A stretch of 20,166 nt of DNA from the NCBI GenBank assembly GCA_904501675.1, contig CAJGCL010000022.1, positions 1 through 20,166 of the forward strand. The letters are read 5' to 3'. Both the position numbers and the translations under genes were made by a program. Every line of letters begins with the position of its first letter. Position 1 is the stretch's first letter. This DNA comes from Clostridiaceae bacterium. GTDB taxonomy: Bacteria > Bacillota > Clostridia > Oscillospirales > Acutalibacteraceae. Positions 13,656 through 20,150 of this stretch are shown here, piece after piece. Under the pieces are notes generated by a model. That model made no database searches and was not told where the DNA came from. It saw only the letters and a program-made list of their open reading frames with translations.

Positions 13656-13699
13656 TACGAACCAGAAGGTCAGGGGTTCGAGTCCCTTCCGGCGCGCCA
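13655..13699 (+). tRNA. tRNA-Arg(ACG) 3' fragment: probable att site of the ICE
   Basis: The last 45 nt of a tRNA are present from the anticodon loop onward: CTACGAA loop (anticodon ACG), 3' anticodon stem CCAGA, variable AGGTC, T arm AGGGG-TTCGAGT-CCCTT, acceptor CCGGCGC, discriminator G, CCA. The 5' half is missing; AT-rich DNA with direct repeats stands in its place. Elements that integrate at the anticodon loop or 3' part of a tRNA gene leave exactly this at their far end, the whole tRNA being restored at the other end (here left of the window). The gene is not functional at this copy. Confidence 0.85.
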
Positions 13700-13704
13700 C
13701 AAGA

Positions 13705-13735
13705 AACAGTACAACATCAGTTGTGCTGTTTTTTT
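13705..13735 (+). terminator. Terminator following the tRNA-Arg 3' fragment
   Basis: AACAGTACAAC and GTTGTGCTGTT form an 11-bp stem with one G-U pair in plus-strand RNA, a four-base loop and then T7. Confidence 0.8.
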
Positions 13736-13759
13736 ATTTTGTCCCAAAAACAATTACCT

Positions 13760-13852
13760 GGGACTCGAACCCCACTCGGCGAAGCCGAACATAATCGGGT
13801 GTTCGCGAAGCGAGTGACGGGCAGAGCCCGTCGAGTCCCTTCCGGCGCGCCA
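13760..13852 (+). repeat. Structured element ending in a second tRNA-Arg 3' end
   Basis: This 93-nt element is GC-rich in AT-rich surroundings. Its last 22 nt (13831-13852) repeat the tRNA-Arg 3' end exactly. Its first 14 nt (GGGACTCGAACCCC, 13760-13773) are the inverted complement of the tRNA T arm. It folds with a closing stem GGGACTCGA/TCGAGTCCC, inner stems CACTCG/CGAGTG, CGAACA/TGTTCG and ACGGGC/GCCCGT, and two GCGAAGC mini-hairpins (13779-13785, 13805-13811). It resembles the element after tRNA-Pro at 16874-17052 in layout. It is a repeat or structured RNA, not a protein gene. Confidence 0.7.
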
Positions 13853-13887
13853 AAAAGAGCAAGTCTTTCGACTTGCTCTTTTTTTAC
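13852..13887 (+). terminator. Terminator following the second tRNA-Arg 3' end
   Basis: A 13-bp perfect stem AAAAAGAGCAAGT/ACTTGCTCTTTTT with loop CTTTCG and a T7 run. Confidence 0.85.
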
Positions 13888-13993
13888 TATCCATATATAT
13901 CTAAAACAACCTGTTCTGCTGGTAAAACTGACATCTGCATTCACTATATTATAAACAGCAACTCTTTTCGGCTATAGTAAAGCAACGATATGT

Positions 13994-14033
13994 TGCAAAA
14001 AGAGAAAGCAATCAAAGGACTGCTTTCTCTTTT
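13994..14033 (-). terminator. Terminator of the phosphoesterase-DUF1292-Nudix operon
   Basis: A 13-bp perfect stem (13998-14010 with 14021-14033) is followed by a T-run on the minus strand. It overlaps the last codons of the Nudix gene, whose stop lies in the ten-base loop. Confidence 0.85.
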
Positions 14034-14500
14034 AATTTTGTCAATACAGTATATTCTCTTAAATATAAACTTTCGTGGTCGGGTGTTCTTTCGGGATAAT
14101 GAGAAAAAGTCTCAATTGCTTTTTCAATATCTATCCATTCAGGAACCATTTTGTGGTCAATTTCCGTTGGAGTAAGGCTGGCTTCTCCCTCACCTGTCGG
14201 GCTACAAATAAAATAGTGAGCAATGTATAATTCATTGAAAACATATTCATTTATAGTAAAAACCTGCTCTCCAACAGACGCTATAACACCTGTTTCCTCA
14301 AGAATTTCGCGCTTGCAACATTCTGCAAGACTCTCGCCTTCTTCAAGACCACCGCCCGGCGACATATATACATCTTTCTTCAATTCGTGGGAAAGAAGCA
14401 CCTTGCCGTCTTTTATAACTATTCCCCTACATGACGTGCGTCTTTTCTCAATAGGCTCAAAAAAAGTTTTACTTACCTGATTTATTATCTCGATAGACAT
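14012..14500 (-). CDS. Nudix hydrolase
   Basis: The 162-aa protein hydrolyses a nucleoside-diphosphate-linked substrate, releasing a phosphate-containing product; the substrate cannot be read from the sequence. The full Nudix box is present at residues 50-72 (G50, E56, R64-E65, E68-E69, G71), with the usual preceding strand RGIVIKDGKVLLSHEL. The start at 14500 (MSIEIINQ) is chosen because GAGG lies just before it; an ATG 12 bases further up coincides with that site. It is the last gene of a probable operon, 29 bp after DUF1292. Confidence 0.9.
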   Translation of the reverse strand: MSIEIINQVSKTFFEPIEKRRTSCRGIVIKDGKVLLSHELKKDVYMSPGGGLEEGESLAECCKREILEETGVIASVGEQVFTINEYVFNELYIAHYFICSPTGEGEASLTPTEIDHKMVPEWIDIEKAIETFSHYPERTPDHESLYLREYTVLTKLKEKAVL

Positions 14501-14529
14501 AAACAACCTCATATTAAAGAAGAAGAGGC

Positions 14530-14805
14530 TTACGCCTCTTCCTCATCTTCTGTTACCTCTGCAAGAACCTCCTGCACAAGTGCCCAATCGTCCTGATTAT
14601 CTATATCAAGAAGTCGAAGAATTTCATCATCGTAGCAATAGTATGAAACGTAAATGTTTTCCAAGCCATCTTCATTTACGGTATCATCTGTATACACTAC
14701 AATGTCCTTTTCGCTTTGAGGACTTGTAAACATCAGAATAGTTCTGCATTTTATTTCTTCACCATTCTCATCGAGAACAGAAAAGATTTCAGGAATTTCT
14801 GTCAT
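14530..14805 (-). CDS. DUF1292 family protein
   Basis: A 91-aa acidic protein with the DUF1292 pattern: FSVLDENGEEIKCRTILMFTSPQSEKDIVVYTDD, then IYVSYYCYDDEILRLLDIDNQDDWALVQEVL. These proteins are widespread in Firmicutes as small cytoplasmic beta-rich proteins; no activity is established. Thirteen bases separate it from the phosphoesterase upstream, so the two are probably co-transcribed. Length is normal for the family. Confidence 0.85.
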   Translation of the reverse strand: MTEIPEIFSVLDENGEEIKCRTILMFTSPQSEKDIVVYTDDTVNEDGLENIYVSYYCYDDEILRLLDIDNQDDWALVQEVLAEVTEDEEEA

Positions 14806-14818
14806 TGTTGCACCACCA

Positions 14819-16537
14819 TTATACTACTACAAACGCACCAAAGGCCTTAAGAATGTAGTCAAATATAATCATAATTCTTTCTATAAAATCACTAAAACCA
14901 ATAAAGATGCCTGCGCCAAAATTCTCAAGATTATTTGAATTACCGTAACCGCCGATATAACCTGTGTTATCATCCACCTCATCATCAACAGTAAATGACT
15001 GAAGTAGCGGAGAAAGAAGAGCAAGTGCAAAATATTCTGCAGGTGTAACCTGACCATCAGGGAACGTAGAATTTAAAATCTCATCGCCGCCTAAAGAACC
15101 GCTTGTTGCAAGCACAACTGCCTCTATCCAGTCGTAAACAACAGTCTGGTCTTCCAATGTTGCAAGCTCACATCTGATAATATAAGCAAGCGTAGTAAAG
15201 AGAATCTTAACATCTCGCTCACTCAACGGATAATTCTCGCTACCTGCATAGTGAGCGGCAACAAGGTCTGTGGCAACATCCCAACCGTCTACATAATCAC
15301 TGTCAGGAATTTCAATACCTTCTGCTGCAGCGCGCTCCTGAATACCGCCTTCTCCATATAACGGGTCATTAAGAGCAACTGTAAGCTCATCAATAACTGC
15401 TCTTACAACGTCATAGTAAATATCACCAGGCTTAATACCTAACTTCTCATCAGTAAAGCCAAGCTCAAGCCTGTATTCAATACCATTTTTAAGGAACTGC
15501 TTTGCAAAAGCGTTAAGACCGTTATTCATAGCATCAATCTGCTCTTTTGAATAGCCCTTAACATTTTTCTGAAGTGTATCTGTATCAATAGAATCAACTG
15601 TTCTTACATCGTAGCAGATAGTTGTATCTGTAATTTCAAAATATCTGTACTGTAACGGATACATGGTAAGAGAGGTTGTTGCAAAATCTGTAATAACATT
15701 ACCTAATGCACTTGTTTTTGATGTAGCATCGCTGCAGTGCTCATGGCCTGAGAAAACAAGCTTGATACCGGCATTTGCCCAACGCTCTGCTGTAACCTCA
15801 TGATTTCTTATAATGAAATCATGGCTGAGAACGCGCTGAACAGGAAGGTGATCAAGAAGGTTATGATGCATCATAAGAATAGGATATTTGCCATCATCTT
15901 TAGCTTTTTTAGCTTCGTCGATAACCCACTGAACTCTTTCCTCCGTCATACCGTCCTCAGTTGATCTATCCGGATCATTACTGTCAAGAGCAATAAGACG
16001 GTATTTTCCGCCAAGGTCTGCGGTGTATGAGCCTGTACCCTCAACTCTTGTAAGAGCCTGGTTATAACCAAAATCAGCATATATATCTACAAATCTTTCA
16101 ATATCAACCTCGCAATACTCGCCAAGGTTACCGAAATCGTGGTTACCGGGTATAACATAAACCTGCTTGCCGGTATCCTTTTCAAATTTTGCCAGCTTTT
16201 CAGCTACTGCAAAATGCTCTTCAGGAATGCTTCTGCCGTTATCAGCAAGGTCGCCTGAAATAAGCACAAACTGAACATTGTCATCTACCGCACACTGATT
16301 CAAAAACTCGTCGATAATAAGACCGCTTTCATTTTCCATTGCAGCACGACGGTTAGCGTAGCCGTAAATCGGGTCCTCAGAATACCATTCCAACTCCTCT
16401 TCCGGTACATTATAGTGCAAGTCTGATGCAACAGCGAAGGAAACGTCGCCGTTATCAACATTGATAGCACCAAAAGCAGGAACCGCCAACGCAACTGTAA
16501 GGCAAAGCGCCAAAACAATTGAAACAATTTTTTTCAT
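14819..16537 (-). CDS. Secreted calcineurin-like metallophosphoesterase
   Basis: A 572-aa exported enzyme that should hydrolyse a phosphoester with two bound metal ions; the substrate is unknown. Start 16537 follows GGAGG and yields a clean signal peptide (residues 1-24, ending PAFGA). Metal-binding motifs in order: DLH (39-41), GDLADNG (95-101), PGNHDF (130-135), MMHHN (222-226), GHEH (264-267). The remaining ~300 residues form a helical extension not recognised. The C-terminus carries a hydrophobic segment (FIGFSDFIERIMIIFDYILKAFGAFVVV) that could hold the protein at the membrane. First gene of an operon with DUF1292 and Nudix. Confidence 0.92.
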   Translation of the reverse strand: MKKIVSIVLALCLTVALAVPAFGAINVDNGDVSFAVASDLHYNVPEEELEWYSEDPIYGYANRRAAMENESGLIIDEFLNQCAVDDNVQFVLISGDLADNGRSIPEEHFAVAEKLAKFEKDTGKQVYVIPGNHDFGNLGEYCEVDIERFVDIYADFGYNQALTRVEGTGSYTADLGGKYRLIALDSNDPDRSTEDGMTEERVQWVIDEAKKAKDDGKYPILMMHHNLLDHLPVQRVLSHDFIIRNHEVTAERWANAGIKLVFSGHEHCSDATSKTSALGNVITDFATTSLTMYPLQYRYFEITDTTICYDVRTVDSIDTDTLQKNVKGYSKEQIDAMNNGLNAFAKQFLKNGIEYRLELGFTDEKLGIKPGDIYYDVVRAVIDELTVALNDPLYGEGGIQERAAAEGIEIPDSDYVDGWDVATDLVAAHYAGSENYPLSERDVKILFTTLAYIIRCELATLEDQTVVYDWIEAVVLATSGSLGGDEILNSTFPDGQVTPAEYFALALLSPLLQSFTVDDEVDDNTGYIGGYGNSNNLENFGAGIFIGFSDFIERIMIIFDYILKAFGAFVVV

Positions 16538-16592
16538 ACCATTACCTCCATAAAAACACCATGTTGGAAAGCATATATGCTTATACATTTTA

Positions 16593-16621
16593 ATACTACC
16601 ACATTTGTTAATATTTTACAA
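16593..16621 (-). promoter_or_regulatory. Promoter of the phosphoesterase operon
   Basis: TTGTAA (16616-16621), a 17-bp spacer and TAGTAT (16593-16598) lie on the minus strand, about 55 bases before the ATG at 16537. Confidence 0.65.
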
Positions 16622-16664
16622 TAATAATATTCCAACACAAATCAATATTTTTTCAAAATAACTA

Positions 16665-16693
16665 TTGACTTTTTTATAATTATCAATTATAAT
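16665..16693 (+). promoter_or_regulatory. Promoter of tRNA-Pro
   Basis: TTGACT (16665-16670), a 17-bp spacer and a consensus TATAAT (16688-16693) give a start about 22 nt ahead of the mature tRNA. Confidence 0.85.
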
Positions 16694-16721
16694 TTAGCAG
16701 TTGTCGGACACGATAGCATTT

Positions 16722-16797
16722 CGGGGTGTAGCGCAGTTGGTAGCGCGCCTGCTTTGGGAGCAGGATGTCGGGAGTTCAAGTCTCTTCACTCCGACCA
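16722..16797 (+). tRNA. tRNA-Pro(TGG)
   Basis: An intact 76-nt cloverleaf: acceptor CGGGGTG/CACTCCG (one G-U), D arm GCGC...GCGC, anticodon arm CCTGC-TTTGGGA-GCAGG (anticodon TGG), variable region, T arm with TTCAAGT loop, discriminator A, encoded CCA. It has its own promoter and terminator, so it is monocistronic. Confidence 0.96.
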
Positions 16798-16798
16798 C

Positions 16799-16838
16799 AT
16801 AAAAGTTTCAACCATTAGGTTGGAACTTTTATTTTTTG
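16799..16838 (+). terminator. Terminator of tRNA-Pro
   Basis: A 15-bp stem (16799-16813 with 16818-16832) has one G-U pair in plus-strand RNA, loop ATTA and a T6 run. It starts one base after the CCA. Confidence 0.88.
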
Positions 16839-16873
16839 CAATGAATAAACTTTATCTTTCTACTAACTGCTCA

Positions 16874-17052
16874 CAAAGCAGGTTTCCTGCTTTGGGCTAT
16901 GAACACGACCGCTGCCGGCGGCAGAAACAGGGAGTGTTCATAGGCGCAGTGGTCAAAATCGTTAGCGACGAACAGGAGCGACCAACGATTTTGGATACCA
17001 CAAGAGGCACGAAGTGAGGATGTCGGGAGTTCAAGTCTCTTCACTCCGACCA
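16874..17052 (+). repeat. Structured element ending in a second tRNA-Pro 3' end
   Basis: The last 36 nt (17017-17052) repeat the tRNA-Pro 3' end exactly. Near the start, CCTGCTTTGGG (16886-16896) repeats the 5' anticodon arm, and CAAAGCAGG (16874-16882) is its inverted complement. The 120 nt between the two tRNA pieces fold into two long hairpins: CTATGAACAC/GTGTTCATAG (16897-16906, 16934-16943; inner CTGCCG-G-CGGCAG) and GTGG..CAAAATCGTT/AACGATTTTG..CCAC (16949-17001). No protein gene is believable here; a 60-codon antisense frame is a by-product of the repeated tRNA sequence. Confidence 0.7.
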
Positions 17053-17053
17053 T

Positions 17054-17095
17054 AAAAAGAGTAATACCGTTTGGTATTACTCTTTTTGTTTTTGC
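17054..17095 (+). terminator. Terminator following the second tRNA-Pro 3' end
   Basis: A 15-bp perfect stem AAAAAGAGTAATACC/GGTATTACTCTTTTT (17054-17068, 17073-17087) with a four-base loop, then T-rich sequence. Confidence 0.85.
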
Positions 17096-17149
17096 GATAA
17101 ATAAACTTTATCTATTTTGCAATCCGACTTATTACGTTTTTATAAAAAC

Positions 17150-17233
17150 AGGGAAGGCAAAGCCGCACAGGGCAATCATACGGAGCCGCGCCGAATATCA
17201 AATTTAAATATCATACCCTTTTTTGCCTTCCCT
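17150..17233. repeat. 84-bp inverted-repeat element upstream of the sigma gene
   Basis: A 12-bp perfect inverted repeat, AGGGAAGGCAAA (17150-17161) and TTTGCCTTCCCT (17222-17233), encloses a GC-rich 30-bp stretch and an AT palindrome-like part. It could be a miniature repeat element or a structured RNA. It lies in the 340-bp gap before the sigma gene promoter; the rest of that gap shows nothing clear. Confidence 0.55.
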
Positions 17234-17372
17234 TTGGCAGACAGATTCACCTGTCTATTTATATATGTCAGAATTCTGAAAAGGCAACATATTTTTTTAA
17301 AATTTTTATAAAACTAAAAAATTTATACTGAACTTTTTGTTTTCACAAAAGCCGAAAAAAACAACTCACTTC

Positions 17373-17400
17373 TTGAATATTTTTCCTTTTATGATATACT
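17373..17400 (+). promoter_or_regulatory. Promoter of the ECF sigma operon
   Basis: TTGAAT (17373-17378), a 16-bp spacer and TATACT (17395-17400). This is a vegetative-type promoter. I see no ECF-type AAC box close to the gene, so autoregulation is not evident. Confidence 0.6.
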
Positions 17401-17439
17401 TTATATTATTAATAAAAGTAATGGAAAGGGAGTGGAGCT

Positions 17440-17997
17440 GTGATTGATAAAATCAAAGCTGATTTGATTGCTAAAACTCATTACGAATCGGTTTACAAAT
17501 TCTGCCTTACAAGACTCAATCACAACGCTCACGATGCTAAGGATATAGCTCAGGATGTTTTTCTTCTTTTTCAGCAGAAATGCGATACTCTTGATGACAA
17601 AAACATTAAGGGCTGGCTTTTTAAAACTGCTGACCTGAAAACCAAAGAGCATAACCGAAAGCTTCAAAAGGAAACGAATTACATAACCCTTGAAAATTTC
17701 GATATTGAAGATGAAACCGCAAACATATGCGATTTGCTTGAAAAGAACAACTATTTTGATAACCTTGATATTGAAAATTTACGTAACATGGTTTACGAGA
17801 GGCTAACCGAGAAGGAAAAAATTCTTTATCAAAAGCACTACATTGAAAACAAATCACATAGCCAAATTGCAGAGGAATTGAATACTAACCGCAAAAATGT
17901 CAGTGTTATGGTTTCGCGCCTCAACAAAAAGCTGGAGGTAATGGAATTCTTAGTGCTTTGTTCGCTAGGTCAGCTTATATTAAAACTCTTTTTCTGA
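17440..17997 (+). CDS. ECF-type RNA polymerase sigma factor
   Basis: A 185-aa sigma-70 family protein with only regions 2 and 4. Region 2 is about residues 12-75 (HYESVYKFCLTRLNHNAHDAKDIAQDVFLLF, then GWLFKTADLKTKEHNR). Region 4 is about 122-172, with the helix-turn-helix HSQIAEELNTNRKNVSVMVSRLNKKL. It directs RNA polymerase to a small set of promoters in response to a signal. GTG 17440 is the start, with AAGGGAG upstream. The last ~18 residues (MEFLVLCSLGQLILKLFF) are unusually hydrophobic and could contact the membrane or the anti-sigma. The anti-sigma gene follows after 66 bp. Confidence 0.9.
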   Translation: MIDKIKADLIAKTHYESVYKFCLTRLNHNAHDAKDIAQDVFLLFQQKCDTLDDKNIKGWLFKTADLKTKEHNRKLQKETNYITLENFDIEDETANICDLLEKNNYFDNLDIENLRNMVYERLTEKEKILYQKHYIENKSHSQIAEELNTNRKNVSVMVSRLNKKLEVMEFLVLCSLGQLILKLFF

Positions 17998-18063
17998 AAA
18001 TTTTTTTAAAAAATTTGTTGCCTTTTCACTTTTTTGACATATATAAGTGAAGGGGGTAAAAAA

Positions 18064-18888
18064 ATGAAAGGAGTGAAAGTTACTGTGAACAATCCGGAAA
18101 GCAATAAAAATCAACTTATAGAGCATCTTTACGCCGTGCTGAATACGGAAATGGAAAAGCCTTATGAGGAGATAGACGCTGATTTCATTGAGGTTTGCGT
18201 TGAGCTTATTCTTGAATTGCAAGGCAAAAACTTTACTCTGAGTAACGAAGAAATTGAAGAACTGGTCAGAAAAATACCTTTTGTTAAGGTTGCAGATTTC
18301 AAAGCAATCCAACAAAATAAGAAAAAGAAAATTAAAAAGAGGAAGATTTTGCTTATAGCCGCAATAATTGCAATTTTATGTACTCTTTTAGCTGTTATAA
18401 CATCGGGTCGGTTTGTCGACTACTGGCACAGTATCATGAACGAAAAATTCGGTTCTGTTCATAACACGCCTGTTGGTGAAAATTTCACAGAAGGTAATGA
18501 GGAATTCGGTATCTACGGAAAAACTTTCATTTATACAAACACAATTGATTTCTATGCTAATGAAAACTATGATGTATTGTTACCTAATAAACTACCTAGT
18601 GATATAAATATTATAAATATCAGCTTAATAAAGCTTGACAAAACAATATTTGTTTCTTTTAATTCCACAATTACATCATATGAAATAATGCTGGAAACTT
18701 TATTGCCGCAAGAAATAAAGAACAACGTAAAAGAAACAACTGTTATTAATTCCCTTACTTGTTATATTGACAGAATGAGTGATTCAAATAACATTCAGAT
18801 ATATTTTGAACATAAGGGTAATTACTATAGTATTGGCGGTACTGATGAGCAAATTCTTCTTGAGATAATTGAAAATCTGGAGGAATAA
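18064..18888 (+). CDS. Membrane anti-sigma-like protein (DUF4367-like C-terminus)
   Basis: A 274-aa single-pass membrane protein. Cytoplasmic residues 1-90 are helical and end in a lysine cluster (NKKKKIKKRK). The transmembrane helix is at about 95-113, and an extracellular domain of ~155 residues follows. The end of that domain (ETTVINSLTCYIDRMSDSNNIQIYFEHKGNYYSIGG...ILLEIIENL) resembles DUF4367, often attached to ECF anti-sigma proteins in Clostridia. By its position it should hold the sigma factor at 17440-17997 inactive until an outside signal appears. No zinc anti-sigma HxxxCxxC motif is present. ATG 18064 is chosen for its AAGGGGG site rather than the TTG at 18034. Confidence 0.75.
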   Translation: MKGVKVTVNNPESNKNQLIEHLYAVLNTEMEKPYEEIDADFIEVCVELILELQGKNFTLSNEEIEELVRKIPFVKVADFKAIQQNKKKKIKKRKILLIAAIIAILCTLLAVITSGRFVDYWHSIMNEKFGSVHNTPVGENFTEGNEEFGIYGKTFIYTNTIDFYANENYDVLLPNKLPSDINIINISLIKLDKTIFVSFNSTITSYEIMLETLLPQEIKNNVKETTVINSLTCYIDRMSDSNNIQIYFEHKGNYYSIGGTDEQILLEIIENLEE

Positions 18889-18890
18889 AA

Positions 18891-19283
18891 ATGAAAACAA
18901 AACGTTTTTTAGCAATACTTATGGTGTTAGCACTTTCAGCAAGCCTTTTTGCAATGCCGGCTTCAGCTGCAGAGGTTGAAGAACCGCATGCACATATTGA
19001 GGTTTATTTTGAAGACGACAACCTTTCTGACGACTTTAAAGAAAAAGCAACAGCACACTTCCTTAATGGCGCACCGGAAGATGATGGTACAGCCACATAC
19101 GGAATAACCTGCTCTCTTTTCGGCCACAAGCTTGAAACAACTACAACATATACAATCACACATAAAGCGCGTGCAACAGCCCCAAGATGCTTAAAAAGAA
19201 CATATAATTACTCTTCTTGCACAAGATGCGATTTTGAAGAGTCTACACTTATTTCAAGCACCTATATTTACTGCTGTGCATAA
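18891..19283 (+). CDS. Small secreted cysteine-containing protein of unknown function
   Basis: A 130-aa precursor. Residues 1-26 are a signal peptide (MKTKRFLAILMVLALSASLF, then AMPASA), leaving about 104 residues outside the cell. Cysteines lie at 74, 100, 110, 113, 128 and 129, including a CxxC (CTRC) and a terminal CC. The Thr-rich strand LETTTTYTITHKARAT precedes them. The pattern suggests disulfides or metal binding; I do not recognise a family. It starts two bases after the anti-sigma stop codon, so it is translated with it. It may be the signal sensor's partner or a product whose output the sigma factor controls; both are inference. Confidence 0.7.
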   Translation: MKTKRFLAILMVLALSASLFAMPASAAEVEEPHAHIEVYFEDDNLSDDFKEKATAHFLNGAPEDDGTATYGITCSLFGHKLETTTTYTITHKARATAPRCLKRTYNYSSCTRCDFEESTLISSTYIYCCA

Positions 19284-19289
19284 TTAAAC

Positions 19290-19337
19290 ATAACAAAACA
19301 CCGGACAGGTATAAAAGCCTGTTCGGTGTTTTGTTAT
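19290..19337 (+). terminator. Terminator of the sigma operon
   Basis: A 20-bp stem (19290-19309 with 19318-19337) has one G-U pair that exists only in the plus-strand RNA, and an eight-base loop. The T-rich 3' arm includes TTTT. It also faces the convergent HAD gene and may serve both. Confidence 0.82.
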
Positions 19338-19378
19338 ACATAAACTTATTTAGTTTTTTCAGCTACGGTACATATTAG

Positions 19379-20023
19379 TTATTCTTCAATATGCAGCTCA
19401 CTGTAATTATTAATATAAATATCAACAAGCTTCTTCAGCTCGACCTGCTCAGCTTCACTTTCATCGTAGATGCCTACAACATTATATCCGTTTGCTTTAG
19501 CTGTTTTTGCGGCGTACATAGCGTCTTCAAAAATCCATGTTGTTTCTTTTCCTGTGCCTAAAGCTTCAAGCACAACATCATAAACCTTAGGCTCCGTTTT
19601 AGATGCTCCTACAGTATATGTGGAATATATTGCAGAAAAATAGTGGGTCATATTATATTTTTCAAGAACTGCCATCAGCGCAGGCTCACCTGTTGCAGTG
19701 GCAATACCCATTTTAACGCCCTTTGATTTTAACTTTTCCAGAAATTCTATTATATCATTTTTAGGCTCAGTTTCTTCAAGGTATCGTGCCTTAATATATT
19801 CAAACAGCATTGACAGAAGCTCTTCATATGTCTGCTCAAGACCAAATCGCTCTATAGCCAAGAGAAACGATTCCCTTAGAAAAAGACCGTTAAATACCGC
19901 CTTATCCTCTTCTGTTAATTCAATACCAATCCATTCAAAAAATTTGTAGCGTATACCCTTCCACACATGCATTGAATCAAAAAGAGTTCCGTCAAAATCA
20001 AATATAGCACCTGTAATGTTCAT
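19379..20023 (-). CDS. HAD-superfamily hydrolase, subfamily IA (beta-phosphoglucomutase/phosphatase-like)
   Basis: A 214-aa cytoplasmic enzyme. Motif I is FDFDGT (nucleophile Asp9, general acid/base Asp11). Residues ~15-85 form a helical cap of the IA type. Motif II is ATATGEP (around Thr109/Thr111). The motif III lysine lies in SKTEPKVY (about 142-146), and motif IV is FEDAMYAAKTAKA (Glu166, Asp167). It probably acts as a small-molecule phosphatase or a sugar-phosphate mutase; sequence alone does not decide between these. AAGGAG lies five bases before ATG 20023. It is transcribed alone. Confidence 0.9.
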   Translation of the reverse strand: MNITGAIFDFDGTLFDSMHVWKGIRYKFFEWIGIELTEEDKAVFNGLFLRESFLLAIERFGLEQTYEELLSMLFEYIKARYLEETEPKNDIIEFLEKLKSKGVKMGIATATGEPALMAVLEKYNMTHYFSAIYSTYTVGASKTEPKVYDVVLEALGTGKETTWIFEDAMYAAKTAKANGYNVVGIYDESEAEQVELKKLVDIYINNYSELHIEE

Positions 20024-20054
20024 TATTTCTCCTTGGTTTATATACTTTTAATTT

Positions 20055-20082
20055 ATTATACCACATTAATAAACAAAAACAA
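20055..20082 (-). promoter_or_regulatory. Promoter of the HAD gene
   Basis: A consensus TATAAT (20055-20060) with TTGTTT (20077-20082) 16 bp upstream, about 30 bases before the ATG. Confidence 0.65.
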
Positions 20083-20109
20083 ACCTAAGAAAAACTTTTT
20101 CTCGGGTTT
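20081..20109 (-). terminator. Hairpin, probable terminator of a gene beyond the right edge
   Basis: Arms AAACC...AGAAAAA and TTTTTCT...GGTTT pair almost fully. On the minus strand the hairpin is followed by a T-rich tail (GTTTTTGTTT), which overlaps the -35 box of the HAD gene. Confidence 0.5.
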
Positions 20110-20122
20110 GTATAAAAATCTA

Positions 20123-20150
20123 TTTACTTTTGATTTCGCTTTGCTATAAT
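20123..20150 (+). promoter_or_regulatory. Outward plus-strand promoter at the right edge
   Basis: TTTACT (20123-20128), a 16-bp spacer and a consensus TATAAT (20145-20150) point to a gene starting just outside the window. Confidence 0.55.

Noticed and set aside
13717..13954. Frames on both strands across the tRNA-Arg 3' copies
   Set aside because: They read through two terminators and the tRNA copies, with no Shine-Dalgarno and no protein-like composition.
16871..17053. Antisense frame of 60 codons (MVGVKRLELPTSSLRAS...)
   Set aside because: It is the reverse reading of the repeated tRNA-Pro 3' end and its hairpin insert. Peptides of this type are well-known false translations of tRNA-linked sequence.
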